A stretch of 64,000 bases of DNA from Lophium mytilinum (Eukaryota; Ascomycota; Dothideomycetes; Mytilinidiales; Mytilinidiaceae), in NCBI GenBank assembly GCA_010093605.1, contig MU004188.1, positions 1,880,983 through 1,944,982 of the forward strand. The letters are read 5' to 3'. The notes under the pieces were generated by a model. The model was not told the DNA's origin and ran no database searches. It saw nothing but the letters and a program-made list of their open reading frames with translations. Shown here in pieces: positions 32,752 to 44,782 of the stretch. Position 1 is the stretch's first letter. Each line of letters opens with the position of its first letter. A program made the translations under genes and the position numbers.

Positions 32752-34055
32752 TCCTGCTGACCTTTGCTTCGTGCTCATACATGTGTGGGCAAAGTCCGTG
32801 GGCAGTTGAGATAGGAAATCTCTTCGATAGGACATGTTACGCTTGATGGCAGCAAAATATAGTCTACCTTTCTTAAATCTTCGTATCTCATCCTGATCCC
32901 AGAAGTGCATCGAAGGACACCGACTGATGATAGCACTAATCATAGACAGACATCCTCTCGGTGCTCTTCGCCATCAGGTCAAGCCGAAGTAGAGGATCGT
33001 GGATAATCAAAGGTGCTTACCACCACTACTGCCCATATTCCTCCCAACCAAACACTCCCATGAAAGTAGCTTCCGTTTGTTTTTCAAAACCCTCCACTCC
33101 AACCACTCATCAAGCGTCTTACAAGAATGTCTGATACCCCCAACAGGCCGCAGCCATGGACGGAATATAGCTCCAGTTTTACTCTCCCCTGAGGCAAACC
33201 ACCCCCCACAGACCCCAGCCATTCAGCCTGAAGAAGGCATGTTTTACTCCCCCGTTCCCAAACCACCTTGCAGACCTCAAAAGCTGAAGCGGGAGGAGGT
33301 TTTATACCCTCAGCGGAAGAAAACGTTTGTGGATTACTCAGCTAGCACATGACTGGCGTCGGGTGCACATGATCGGAGGAGAGGTTAAGTAGACACCTGA
33401 GGAGTGCTAGGAGACAGGCCTTAGGCATCCGTTCAAGTTGGGTGGTATTCGTCGTTTGACGAAGTGGATGAAGATGCGATGAGGTTGTCTGGGGAAGCTT
33501 AACGTGTTTCCTGGTGGATAGTAAAGCTTCACTCAGACCTAGTTTAGAGATGATGAAATGGGTCGAAGCACCGCAGACAGTACCAGACGACGGTGCACAC
33601 CTAAGGTTACCGGTAGTCGTGATCCAGAATGAATCCCGCCTACATATGAGCAGTTTGAGGTAGTAATGAGTCCGAATATTCCCATCCAGCCTTTCTCGAT
33701 ATGTGTACGCCTGTCCAACAACGTCTAAGGTAGCTCAGCTCGTCTTCAGCTTCCCCAAAACAATCCAGTCCAAATTCACGAAGACATGTCAAAGCCCCTA
33801 TGACGGTGGCAAGGAAGTGCACACACACTGACTTGGATCGAACTGTAGTATGATTTTCCACTGACCAGGTATTCTAAAAAGCAGCCCCCACATAGGTATT
33901 TCAAACTCCCCGGCCCGGGACTATCCTGATCGTTCAGGAGGCAATGGCCCAGCCCATAATCAAACGCCACGCTCCATGCAAGTGCCAAAGCTATAAACAG
34001 TTGTTGAAGAACCCCCAAAACAAGACCAGAGAAGTATGTCCGCTTCTCCTCGCGA
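32752..34055. other. Intergenic, uncharacterised gene to SAL1
   Basis: About 1.3 kb. Short frames on both strands (for example 32999-33352) lack domains and start context. Nothing supported. Confidence 0.45.
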
Positions 34056-36189
34056 TCACCGCAGCTTCAGAGCTTTCTTGCTCTTGTCGTAGACGACGTA
34101 AGTGATCGACACAGCTGGTACGACCTTGAGCAAATTCGGTGTAAGCCCCTTGAACAGGCCGCGAACGCCCTCGCCTTTGATGGTCTGGCGCGTGACGTCC
34201 ACGATGCCGGTGTAGGTGCGTGGATGTAAGACTGTGCCTTGGCTCTGCAAGCGGGTCCGGAGGAGGTTGAGGGGATAAACGGCGGAGGCTCCGAATGCGC
34301 CGCTGAAGGCGCCCATTGCTGCTGTCATGAATCCGCCGGGTTGAGCGTCGTCTTCGTGGCAGCCGCGGATGCGGGCGTTGCGGCTGGCCATCGCGCGCTT
34401 GAGGTACTCGAATGTGCCGAGATCGAGGGCGGCGTAGGGGAAGATGCCGAAGAGACCCATGGGGAGACCGCGATAGAAGGCCGGGATGCCGCCGTTGCGC
34501 CACATCTTCAGGGAGGTGTCGATGATGAGGGCGTTGCCGCGAAGGCCGCCCGCAACTGTGTCGCATTGCATTCGGCTGGCGCGTGTTAGTTTGAGCTAGA
34601 TGGAGGAAGTACTGGCAGGGACTCACAATTTGACGGTGTCGAGCGGGTAAATGGCGAATCTAAGACGTCAGCATTGTGCGACAGTGGCCGGCTTGGAAGA
34701 CATACTGTGAGACCATGCCTGCGACACCACCGGCGAAGAATTTCGACCACGAATGGATCTGGCTGGGGTCGTTGTGACCCTCGAACCTGGCGAAGACACG
34801 CTTGGCCGCCTGCGATGGTCAGCGCGAGTTTTGAAGAGATGAGTTTGAGGTCGAGTCACATACCTCGTAGGATCCGAATTTGATGGCCGACTCGGGCATG
34901 ACCTTCACGACGTTCAAGCCATTTCCTATGAGAGTCAGTCGAGGTCGCGCGGATCGAAAGTGAGGAACTTGCCTGCGTAGAGACTCCTGATGCCGCCTGC
35001 CGCCCACAGTTCCTTGGTCGCATTCGCCAGTGGTCGCCATGAGTTCTGCGCGGCCTTTACAAAAGCGCCCGTCTTAGCTGCGTGGACGGCTTCTTTTGCG
35101 ACGCCGGTCTGCGCGATGAGATAGACCTTGAGCCTGTCGAGAGGAGCGGTCGCGGTGCGAGATACGATGCCAGCGAGGCCTCCCGCCACAAAGTAGCCTG
35201 GATTGGGGACACACGAGATCAGCGATTGCCACAAGTAGTCCCGAGTCCATATGGTCTGCGAGTTGACGGGAGGGTAATGTGTTGGCGAGTCCAGCTCGGG
35301 TGGGAGGGTGTTCACGTCCAGCGGAAAGGTGGAGAGATGCGAAGCTTCGTACGATTCGTACATGTCTGCGGAGTCGAACGGGGGATGTATGCGTTGCGGT
35401 GGTGTCTTTGCGATGGAGATGACGGAGCCGAAGAAAAGGTTAAGAAAGAACGGTATTATACCTAAGCCTGTAACAGAGTCGTCGCTAATCTGTACGTCAC
35501 CCTCCAAGTTCACCTTTAACGTGGATGAAAAGTAAGAGAGGACCGATTTTAGGTTGGGTGCGGTGGCCGGTATGAAAAGTAAAAAGTCGCTACCAAAGAT
35601 TAGCGCGAGCTCTTCCATCCCACCGAGGTTGAGACGCAACCCACCGCCATTCGTCGAAGCTTATGCATCCGTCGTGGTTCGTGTCTACCTCGTCGAAGAA
35701 GACGTCGAGTTTCGAGTTGGGTACGGCCAAGCCGGCCTGCGAAAAGGCGGCTTTCAGCTCGTCCTTGGAGAGCTTGCCGTCACCATTATGATCAATGCTC
35801 CGGAAGAGATGCCACAGCTCCTTTTCTGTCTGTTTCACGAAGGACCGAAATTCTTTGGCATGCCGAGGTCAGCGCGTTGTTATGAGAGGGTTGGCGGAGA
35901 AAAGCCGCAAGCCGCTGGCTGACCATTGTACTGGATGTTCCCGTCGCCATCCGTATCTACTGTCTTGAGGACGTCCACGAGCAGATGATCCGCGTTCTTG
36001 AGCGCTGTCGTGCAGTCAGTATAGTTAAGTACGTAGTATTGGCGTGAATTGCCGGCGTGCCGACATACGGTGATCGAGCTTCCGCAGGCCTCTCTTCAGT
36101 CCAGCCAGATCAATATGCCCCTGCTTCTTCGTGTCCAACGTCGCCCACAGCGCCTCGACGCGCGCGTCCTGGGCGTCCGCTGGCTCCAT
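34056..36189 (-). CDS. SAL1: Calcium-binding mitochondrial ATP-Mg/Pi carrier
   Basis: Eight exons: 36189-36069, 36004-35924, 35852-35645, 35589-34973, 34925-34864, 34809-34706, 34659-34627 and 34575-34056; 581 aa. The N-terminal half carries EF-hands, including DTDGDGNIQYNE, DHNGDGKLSKDE and DTNHDGCISFDE. After a linker come three mitochondrial-carrier repeats, with APLDRLKVYLIAQ, YPLDTVKF and YPLNLLRTRLQ as signatures, ending at about residue 581. Transport of ATP-Mg for phosphate across the inner membrane is Ca2+-activated in this family. The intron 34972-34926 has a GC donor (GCAG|GCAAGT). Exon 7 is 33 nt. Confidence 0.92.
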
Positions 36190-36829
36190 CTCTTGCAGAA
36201 AGGGGCCGTTATCTGAGGGGTATCATGGCTAATGGTGAGGGCGCGAGGGAGAGGATGCGTCGGCGCTGGCGGGCGCGTTGAATGGGGGCTCGTGGAAGTT
36301 GTGGGAGCATAAAAAGTGGTAAAAGGTGCGGCAGTGGGGCCTCGAGGTGGAGGTATGATGTCGCAAAAGGTTGGCAAGTCGTTTTCAGGGCCAAGCCGGT
36401 GCGAAACGGTCTAGCTCGCGGAGACACGGGCGAGTCAAGAGCTAGCGATTTGACAGCCCTACCAGCAACTCCAGGTCAGTCGTGGGGAGTGCTGACCATG
36501 CAGGAGTGGAAGTGACTGAGGCTCAAATCGTGTCTTGCATATTTGTTTGCCTGATTCCCGCCTCATTCGACTATTATTCAGCCTCAAGTCACGGCCTGAA
36601 GCCCCGAGGTCGGCCTTCTCAGCTGCCAACTACTATCTTCAGCCATCAGCCTCACATGAACGTGACATATACGTCTGGTATTGGTATCCTTGGATAGTTC
36701 TTTCCTTTTCATAACTCCATACCGTTTCTTCTTCCACATATGACTATCTGCTCTTCATGATATCATAAGAACACGTATCATGTCTGTACGCCTTCGACGA
36801 CATCTCATTCTCCGATAACACCGCCCATC
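36190..36829. other. Divergent intergenic SAL1 / cyclin C
   Basis: About 640 bp shared promoter space. The half next to SAL1 is G/C-rich, the half next to cyclin C A/T-richer. No defined site is seen. Confidence 0.45.
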
Positions 36830-38146
36830 ATGGCAGCCAACTACTGGGACTCAACCCAGCGGAAATACTGGACTTTCACAAAGCAACAGCTTGCTCAAGA
36901 ACGGCGAAAGAATGAAGAAGCAGATCGAGCTCTGGTGCAGCAGTTCCCCCTCCCAGACAGACGGTTGCTGAGCATCCATTTCAACCACCGTAAGAGCCAT
37001 GCATCTCCCTTTCCACTATTTTTAGATTTACATCTCTACATCTACATGTCATTGCTTTTTCAAGACTGTCCCGATTCTGATTATCTACACGCAGAACTCT
37101 GCAAACTCGCCCGCCCCCTCGCCGTCCGCCAACAAGCCATCGCCACCGCCCAAATCTACGTCCGCCGCTTCTACCTCAAGGTCGAGATCCGGCGTACCAA
37201 CCCTACCCTCGTGCTCGCCACGGCCTTGTACCTCGCATGCAAGATGGAAGAATGTCCTCAGCACATTCGGATGGTATTGGCTGAAGCACGGCACTGTTGG
37301 GGTATGTTCCTTACTCCCCCATTACTCCCATTACTCCCATTACTCCCATTACTCCCATTACTCCCATTACTCCCATTACTCCCATTACTCCCATTACTCC
37401 CATTACTCCCATNNNNNNNNNNCCCATTACTCCCATTACTCCCATTACTCCCATTACTCCCATTACTCCCATTACTCCCATTACTCCCATTACTCCCATT
37501 ACTCCCATTACTCCCATTACTCACCCACCCCCCTTCTAAACCACCAACGCCCCACCTAACCCAACCAGCAGACACAACCCTCACGGACACCTCCCGCCTC
37601 GGCGAGTGCGAATTCTCCCTCATCGCGGAACTCAACTCCCAACTCATCCTGCACCACCCCTACCGCGCCCTCGCCGAATACACCACCACCTTCGCCCTCA
37701 CCTCGGAAGAATCCGCCCTCGCGTGGAGCATCGTCAACGACCACTACCTCACCGACCTGCCCCTGCTGCACCCACCCCACGTCATCGCCGTGACCGCCAT
37801 CTTCCTCGCCGTCGTGCTGAAGCCCGCGCAGGGCGGGCTGGGGGTCAGCGCGCAGGGGGTGCAGGGGGTGTTGCAGAGCCTGAGCGCGACGATGGGGGGC
37901 AGTCCCGGTCCCGGGCGCGCGGGGGCGGGGACGCCGGGGGGTTCGTTGGGAGGGGGTGGGCAGGCGGCGCAGACGCGCATGATGCGGTTGGTGGGGTGGT
38001 TGGCGGATAGTAGTGTGGATATTGAGGCGGTCGTGGATACGATGCAGGAGCTGTTGAGCTTGTATGAGATTTGGGAGCAGTTTACGAATAATTTGTGTAA
38101 GGATCAGATTGCGAAGTTTGTGAAGGCGAGGGGGTTGGATAAGTAG
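36830..38146 (+). CDS. SSN8: Cyclin C, Mediator CDK8-module subunit
   Basis: Exons 36830-36989, 37095-37301 and 37572-38146; 313 aa. It starts [20 protein letters not shown]. The first cyclin box has [20 protein letters not shown] and [19 protein letters not shown]; the second has [20 protein letters not shown] and [11 protein letters not shown] Gly-rich insert (about 225-265) precedes a conserved end. Partners Cdk8/Ssn3 to regulate RNA polymerase II transcription. Intron 2 carries a 9-bp tandem repeat and an assembly gap; its acceptor could be 37568 or 37571 (one residue difference). Confidence 0.92.
   Translation: MAANYWDSTQRKYWTFTKQQLAQERRKNEEADRALVQQFPLPDRRLLSIHFNHRKSHASPFPLFLDLHLYIYMSLLFQDCPDSDYLHAELCKLARPLAVRQQAIATAQIYVRRFYLKVEIRRTNPTLVLATALYLACKMEECPQHIRMVLAEARHCWGMFLTPPLLPLLPLLPLLPLLPLLPLLPLLPLLPLLPXXXXPLLPLLPLLPLLPLLPLLPLLPLLPLLPLLPLLTHPPSKPPTPHLTQPADTTLTDTSRLGECEFSLIAELNSQLILHHPYRALAEYTTTFALTSEESALAWSIVNDHYLTDLPLLHPPHVIAVTAIFLAVVLKPAQGGLGVSAQGVQGVLQSLSATMGGSPGPGRAGAGTPGGSLGGGGQAAQTRMMRLVGWLADSSVDIEAVVDTMQELLSLYEIWEQFTNNLCKDQIAKFVKARGLDK
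37320..37525 (+). repeat. (CCCATTACT)n minisatellite with 10-N assembly gap
   Basis: A pure 9-bp unit repeated about ten times on each side of an N run at 37413-37422. It lies wholly inside intron 2 of cyclin C. The N run shows the true copy number was not resolved. Confidence 0.97.
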
Positions 38147-40195
38147 GGGGAGGGGGAGGTGGGTGGAGTTGAGTTGATGGTTGGGGAGGGGAGAGTTGGG
38201 TGCATTGTGGGTTTCTTGCATAGCGAGTTTACTTTGAGAATGGATGGAGTGTTCTTCCGGATGCTACTATGGAGTCGAATTTTGGAGAAGATCAAGTGCT
38301 ATCGGTGAGTAGGTTGTCTAGCAGGGGCGGCTCTATGAGTTCGCATGGATAGTGTTCTAAAATTTCAAAGTCGAACGCATGCCCGATACTCGACCTCAGA
38401 GCGTTGATATCAGGAGTGCAGAAGAAGGCGTTTCTGTAATTACATAATCTTAATTCAAGGTCATGAGTCTATTGATATGACCGTATCTCTAGAACCTCGA
38501 ATCGAGAAGAGTGATAGCTGTCGTGGATTCTTCGATTCCAGACTGTAGCATTGACTCGATTGTTCTGATAGAAATACCTCAGGCATTGAAGTTTGAAGTG
38601 CGGTATCATGGGACTCGTTTCAGATAAAGACTTGAGCCAGGGGCCGGAAAAGAGAGGTTCTTGCAAGCTTTCCCACGACCAAAGCTTCTAATAAAGTGCT
38701 GACTTGAGCCAGTACCACGCAGATATGCAGTCAGATTCGACCTGGGGATGCTCTCCCTCCCCTTGTCACTGGTTGGTTAGCATTGATATTGCTGCTTACG
38801 TCTGTACCTCCTCTTACAACTTCCTCCCCAGCGTGACGCCCACTCTCCACAGGCTCGTGTATACCTGTCAATCCCCAATGCCCCACAGCCTGACGAAACA
38901 GACTCGCCGTTGGAGGTTCAGTGAACGGCCGTTCCAAGGTGCGGCAGTGTGTCACTTGGCTCGCCCTCGCCGAGCACAGACAGACGGCCCCTCCGCAGCG
39001 CTTGTATGTAGCCCAGCCCTGCCCTGCCTCTGAGCTAAAATTGGGGCGCGGTACCTGCGGCCTCGTCGCTGCGGTCCACGGAAATGCAGCATCCCTCCCT
39101 CCCAACATCGCCAGCAGCGGCAGCAGCCCTCAAAGCCCAGGCCCGGCGCTCTCCACTCGTTGCGCAACGCCCGCGGGAAGTTTTGTGTCGTCTGGCGCAC
39201 GAGGGAGCAGGCTCGCGGTGTGGGTGGCCCGTCTGACACAGCTCCATGCTCCCTCGAGCGTCTATCCGGCGCTTTTAGTGGGGCGGCGCGGCGCGCGCGG
39301 TTCGCTGTGCGAGGCAGCGATCGCCCGGTGCCAGCTCAGTCTTTGCTGGGAGGCCTGAGGATTGCAGCATCACCCTTCACCCGTGGGGACTGTGTGGCTA
39401 CATGCAGAAAGCAGAGCAGCGAAAGCCGACCAAGACGAGACGGGACGGCCGTGGCATGCAGGTCGCCAGCAAGCTTCTGTCGCCCAAGCCACGCCGCGTC
39501 GGGAAGGGCAGCCTGCGCAAAAAGGGCGGTCAGTCACGCTGGAACCAACCCCCGGAGGCTGAGCTGGCGGCGGGCAAGTCGAGGCGTGCTTGGCTGCATT
39601 GCTCGTGTTTGGGGGCCCGGTGCCTGTCCCTGCGCGGCCCTGAGATGTTCTGTGCAGGTTTGGAGCTGCCTCAGGTCCGGGTGGGCAGATGTGGTGAAGA
39701 TGGCGATGGGAATGCAGCGCTGGAGTCGGATGCTCATCTGGTGATTGCGGCATCGGGACAGAAGCATCGAGGCGGGTGACGCTGGTCAAAGCAGCGCAGA
39801 GAGTCCGGCGCTAGTGCTGGCGATGCGCGCTGATTGGCCGTGGGCCCTGGCAAGTGGCGAGAGAAGTGGAGCCGGTGTCCAAGGTTTAACCAGCCCTCCT
39901 TCGTCCCTTCCCATCCTAAGTCAATCCCCGCCTCCAGTCCGCAGCCTTCCATCTCACCCACCTTCACCCTCACCCATCACCACCTGCATCACCGTCTACT
40001 CCGCCTCGCCCATCGCACCTCCACAGTAATATCTCTCCTCGCCCCGATCTCCTCCTTCTCGAACAACCTTATCACCCGCCGCATTGCCCTCGCCTCGCCC
40101 CTTTGTTTGGCTTTGTTGTGTCATTCCATCCGAACTCGGCCCCCAACGAACCACGATACCTCCTGTCTCCCATCAACAACCATCGCAACTCCATC
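38147..40195. other. 2-kb intergenic, with a GC-rich block
   Basis: 38147-38700 is ordinary. From about 38900 to 39880 the sequence is strongly G/C-rich and open in several frames on both strands at once, which is a composition effect, not coding. The last 300 bp before 40196 are C/T-rich, a probable long 5' UTR. Confidence 0.55.
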
Positions 40196-40865
40196 ATGTC
40201 GCAATACATGCCCTATCAGAGCCACCCGTCGCAGATGCATCAGCAGCATTCATCGCACAACCACCACGGCGGCCGGTCGCGGAGGGCGCCGCGCATCAGC
40301 GCCTCGCACCAGCGCATGGGCAAGCAGATGCAGCAGATGTATCGCACGCCTAAAGAGGCCTACGTCGAGCCCCCTACTGTCACTGCCTTCCGCCGCGACT
40401 TCGAGGCCGCCCGCAGCTTCGACCTGGAAGATGACGAGGTCTTCTGCCCCTTCCACCTGCTGACCGAGGACGACGTAAGTCTTTGTTTCCATCCGATGTC
40501 GCTTTCTCTCAAGCTGCATCGGATCTAACATCGTCAACCATGGGTACTGACTCACCCAGCTGCAATCAATCCACTCGTCAGGCTCTGACCGGTCGTCGCT
40601 GTCAAGCGGCAGCCCGGAGCAGTCTCCTCTTCAGCACTCACTCCAGCCGACCCCGAGCTTCGTTCTGTCATCCGCGCCCAACCCATACACGCCCGCGTAC
40701 CAGCCACAATCCTCGTCGCAAACCAAATTGCACCAGCCACTAGCCCAGCGCACCCGCAACGCCATCCCCATCGTCGATCCCTCAACCCGCGCCGTCGCCA
40801 GCCCGCCGCCATCAGTCTCGCCAAACAGGCAGATGGCGCAGCAGTTCATGTCGCGGCGCTGGTAA
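40196..40865 (+). CDS. Conserved Pezizomycotina disordered protein
   Basis: Exons 40196-40474 and 40560-40865; 194 aa. His/Gln-rich start (MSQYMPYQSHPSQMHQQHSS), a conserved core VTAFRRDFEAARSFDLEDDE followed by VFCPFHLLTEDDLQSIHSSG across the intron, then Ser/Pro-rich text (SDRSSLSSGSPEQSPLQH). I recall similar acidic core plus phospho-rich tail proteins in filamentous ascomycetes, but no function. The ending SRRW is basic. Confidence 0.72.
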
Positions 40866-42378
40866 TCGCAGACGGCCCCGGCGGCCCCCATCTACATTCG
40901 ATCTAATCTTCACATTCTGCGGTGCGCGCTGCGTTGCTATTAGACATCTAGTGGTTGTCTCAACAATCAAACATTTCCGGATTTCCGCCATTTAACTTCA
41001 AGATACCCTAGAGGATTCCCGACCATAATCTACCTCGATTTCTCACCTGTATAAAGCACCTATCCTCACCCACGACCCCAACGTTTATGGGAAATGTTAC
41101 AACCACTTTGATACCATTATTATTGGGAGCAACGGCGTACTTTCGCGAAACTGTCTTACAGCGATAAACTCATTTCTTTCTAATACTGGATATGTGAAGA
41201 AACTAGAAAACGCATTTGGGGTGTCTGCTTTCCCTCTGTCTGCTCTCCTATCTATACCTCTCGTCTGTCTTCCTCGAGCGTTACGCATGATAACGGTGGG
41301 CTATGACTATATTACGGTGTTCTGTTTCCCTTATTTTCCTCCGGCTCAGGGCATGTTGGTGTTGTTGCGGGGATTCGCGATTTCGCATGGGATATCCGCG
41401 AATTGAGCGATGAAGCGAAGCGTTGTCAAGAAATCTATCTCGGTGTTTAACAAGAAAATACGGCAACGGGGATGTATCAATGGATCTGTTACCGGGTGGT
41501 GGGGGTTGTTGGATTGGGGTTCAAGATGCGCATTTCTCCAGAAAGACCAGCGTCTTTCTAGAGTAGAATTTTAGTTCTTGAGTCCTCTTCTTTATCTTCT
41601 TCGTATTTGCTTTTTACCGAGCGAGTACTCTTCTTGTTTTCCCTTTGTTGGGTCTGGCGGCGATGGCGCGAAATATCTAGCGGTCTTTTTGATCTGGGCT
41701 GGAAATACCAATTTACGGCGAGGTTGGCGGGTACGGGCTACGGGACGGCAACCGGCTGGAGCATTATGTTCGTGTGATTGTTTCGATCGGGCGATGGGCT
41801 GTATGGATGAAAGCTGAGGGTGGTGGGTGTCTTTTCGTTGTATAGTGGTGATGATTAGGGAATTCGCAATCGCTGCTTTTTATTCTTACACCTGTACCTG
41901 CGCATGTGAGACCCTGAAACGAAACTCACAGCCCTACAAAAGTACCAGTCAGTTAGATGTGAGATGTAGCCATGGGTGAAAACGGGAAGTACCATGCCCG
42001 TACCAATACCATACAGCGAATCAGGTAGGACGTAATCGAGCGCGATACGGCGCTATGACGACATCGCTGGGTGGACGACGGCGGCGGATGGGACGGAGCT
42101 TGAGCCGAGGATGTTACGGGCACAGCGATTCTCTTGGGCCACAGACCTCAAAACTTTCTTCAATTCGGGTTATCAGACTTGCAATTGACACCGCGTATTC
42201 ATCTTCTACCGTCATCTCTCTCGCTGTTCCAAGCAAAGGAATACCTGTACCTAACCTTACCAAATATCAACCGGTCCTCCTCCCCGCACGAAGCTACAGC
42301 AGCTCCCCACCACACCAATTCGCGGGACCCAAAAAGCAAACCTTGAACCCTTTGACGATCACCTCGAAATCAACATCA
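40866..42378. other. Intergenic, 1.5 kb
   Basis: 3' flank of the preceding gene, then A/T-leaning sequence. No supported gene or repeat. The 42200-42378 part is the leader of the next gene. Confidence 0.45.
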
Positions 42379-42827
42379 ATGGCTTCTCTACGAGCTTTCA
42401 CCCGCCGCACCCCGCTGCTGGCGAATTCCTATATCCAGCGTGTGGGGTTTTCGGGGAGTGCGAGGGTGATGGCTGGGAAGGAGAGTGCGCTTGGTACGTC
42501 CACTCCACTATCCCGCTATACCGCATGCAATTGTTACTCCCCGGCTTGAGCTGGAGCAGCTGTCCTCTCAAACCGCACGCACTACCTTCATTGAGTATAC
42601 TGGGCTAATTATAGTGCGTTGCAGGCAGCGAAGGCAGAGCGGAGGAGATCGATGAGCACAAGAGCGATGCGCTGAAGAAGCAGAAGGAGGGCAAGGGGGA
42701 GTGGAAGGATGCGTTGGCGAGTGATTCCGAGAGCATCGTCAAGGCGGATCGGGGCGAGGTGGATGCGTCGGAGGAGACGATTCGGAAGTTGCAGGAGGAG
42801 ACGAAGAAGGTGGAGGGGGGGAAGTGA
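42379..42827 (+). CDS. Small mitochondrial-like conserved fungal protein
   Basis: Exons 42379-42493 and 42625-42827; 105 aa. The N-terminus (MASLRAFTRRTPLLANSYIQ) is Arg-rich and acid-free, like a mitochondrial presequence. The rest is charged and probably helical or disordered: SALGSEGRAEEIDEHKSDAL, KGEWKDALASDSESIVKADR and DASEETIRKLQEETKK. Similar short proteins are widespread in ascomycetes without a known role. Confidence 0.7.
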
Positions 42828-43070
42828 GGAGGGGATATGGGATACTAGTATACTGAGACCCCTTCCAAGCAGCGGGATGGTTGTACTCGATGCTGTTAAG
42901 TTTATGAAGAGCTCGACGAGCTTTGGGCGAAGGGAAGGTTGAGACCTGAGGGGAGGTTTCTAGGTTGTACTTTTTCCGATCGAATGCATGCATCGAGTCT
43001 GAATATCTCTCTACTTGTTCCAGTCCCGTTTCTCTTTGTAATGCTCACCGCTCGATCTTACTACAGCCCT

Positions 43071-43120
43071 CACGTGCTATTACATGTGCTCCTTGGCAGA
43101 CTTTTCTTCTAGGTATATAA
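43071..43120 (+). promoter_or_regulatory. Locus A: twin E-box plus TATA box
   Basis: CACGTG at 43071-43076, CATGTG at 43083-43088 (6 bp apart), TATATAA at 43114-43120. The first downstream ATG (ATGGAG) is at 43196. This layout recurs at six further places in the window. Confidence 0.65.
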
Positions 43121-43195
43121 CCTTCTTCCGCCTCTGCTCTCGTTTCTTCTTCACGGGTCTGGTGCTTGGATCAAAACATCAAACCAAAGAGGACG

Positions 43196-43444
43196 ATGGA
43201 GGGGTTTGGGCAGACTGGGAGGCAGAAGTATCTGCATAGCACAGAATGCTATGGTGCTGGGGGTAGGGGTGGTGTTCAACAACCAATCGAGAGATTCCAT
43301 GGAGTGGTGGAGGTGGTGGAGCAAAAACCAGTCAGCCAAGTTTTACATGGAGGAAGCGGTGGTGTCAACAGTCCTGTGCCGGCACTGATGGGGGCGGTAT
43401 CTTGGCCGATGATAGTGACGAGTAGCGTTTCAATTCAGTGGTAA
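43196..43444 (+). CDS. Candidate small ORF of locus A
   Basis: 82 codons after the twin E-box/TATA promoter. It starts MEGFGQTGRQKYLHSTECYG. A loose repeat of about 17 residues recurs in one frame (CYGAGGRGG, RFHGVVEVV, VLHGGSGGV, ALMGAVSW). No signal peptide, no family. The underlying DNA repeats CATGG-G-rich motifs, so the RNA, not the peptide, could be the product. Confidence 0.25.
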   Translation: MEGFGQTGRQKYLHSTECYGAGGRGGVQQPIERFHGVVEVVEQKPVSQVLHGGSGGVNSPVPALMGAVSWPMIVTSSVSIQW

Positions 43445-43761
43445 TGAGCAGGGTTTTAGGAGATAGTTGTGAGATGTAGGTTGTCTTATCGAAGGGCGTG
43501 ATCAACACCAGAAAGGTTCCCTCCGATGGAAGACAATGAAGGTTCGGAGCATCGAGCGAATGGTCATCAGACCGAAGCATGTAAAACGGCGAACGGACAG
43601 TTTGAAGTCCTGTGGTAACGTCTCAGCCTCCTTTCTAGTTTTCTTCTTCGCAGTTTCACATCTCGAGAAACTCGCTTTCGTTTCCCTCACTCCACCTCAA
43701 AACGAAACATGTCCGCAATTCCGTGCATCATGCCAGCGTAACTCCAAGGGCATGGCGAAGT

Positions 43762-43849
43762 CACATGCCTATCCTCCAGCCGATTCATACCCCAGCGACC
43801 AGAAAGTCACATGCGCATCCCGTGCCAGCTCTTTCTTTCGACTATAAAA
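43762..43849 (+). promoter_or_regulatory. Locus B: two TCACATG boxes plus TATA box
   Basis: CACATG at 43762-43767 and 43808-43813, each in the context agTCACATGc, then TATAAAA at 43843-43849. The boxes here are 40 bp apart, unlike the tight pairs elsewhere. ATGGAG follows at 43933. Confidence 0.6.
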
Positions 43850-43932
43850 CCCCCTCAGTCTCCGTCCTGGATTTCTTTTCTGCGTCGGTGGAAGAGGGAG
43901 ATTCGAGTAAACAGTCCGAATCAGTTCTTCCT

Positions 43933-44079
43933 ATGGAGTCAGCGGTTTGGGAGTTCAAACAGTTCGAGAAACACTTCCATGGGGCGGGCGGTTCTGTGGT
44001 TGGATTGGGATTACAAAACGAGTCGCGGAACTCTTTCATGGTGCTGGTGGTGTTGGAGTCGGGGTTGAGGCAGGAGTAA
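43933..44079 (+). CDS. Candidate small ORF of locus B
   Basis: 48 codons, start MESAVWEFKQFEKHFHGAGG, exactly the length of the ORF of locus C. At DNA level the two share a block reading CATGGTGCTGGTGG and similar text after the stop. Only Met-Glu, Val-Trp and a MVLV stretch match at protein level, so coding status is doubtful. Confidence 0.25.
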   Translation: MESAVWEFKQFEKHFHGAGGSVVGLGLQNESRNSFMVLVVLESGLRQE

Positions 44080-44782
44080 GTGAGGGTGATGATGGAGAGC
44101 GCCTTCTCTCGTTAGTGTTGGCGAGTAGGAGTTTTAGCTTGCGGTTTTCGGAGTCATAGTAGAGTGATGGTGATGTTGCTCCTTTCCGCAAGGTCATGAA
44201 GATGCTTGGACATGTTGCTACTTTCCGCTTAATACAAGCTCGGAAGGATTCCATCTCATGTCCTTCGTCAATTTCCATCTCTCATCTCTTTTCCCAAACC
44301 CACCACATTGTTCCTAACGTGGCACAGCCTCAAAACGTGATATTGGCATACAACCACTCCCTTCTTAAAGGCTCGTTTAGCCATATCATATTGTGTTCAT
44401 GTGCTTTTTCCACTTCTTGGCAGGATGTCGACTACAAAACCATCTTCCACCCTATCTTCACGAACAAGATTTTCAAGGCTTCGATCAATGCAGCGGAGGT
44501 TGGGCAGAGCGTGTCGCAGGATCAACAACATCGCACGAGCTTTTCTATGAGTGTAAACTCATCTCCATTCCCACCTCATGGGCTGCGGCGTGGTGACTTT
44601 GGTGCCGTCGACTTTTCGAACTCCCGGTGGTCTCTATATCTATCTACTTTCGATGCTATTCGTCGTCCACGCTGAATCTTTTCTACCTTCAACCCTTCCC
44701 CGGACTCTGTGTCATTCAAAAGCTAAGGCGCTGCACACCATCATCACTTTTTACTCTCTCTCTCCCTCTCTCCCCACCACCA

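Noticed and set aside
32999-33352. 117-codon plus-strand frame
   Set aside because: Proline/Ser-rich text without domain, no ATG in good context, both strands open.
37258-37647. Minus-strand frame encoding GSN repeats
   Set aside because: Pure by-product of the 9-bp intronic minisatellite and flanking cyclin C coding sequence.
39160-39744. 194-codon frame in the GC-rich block
   Set aside because: Arg/Ala/Cys-rich text open because of base composition; three other frames are open over the same bases.
44036-44278. 80-codon minus frame starting MEIDEGHEMES between loci B and E
   Set aside because: Overlaps the 3' end of locus B and lacks the twin E-box and TATA upstream, so it was not counted as a family member.
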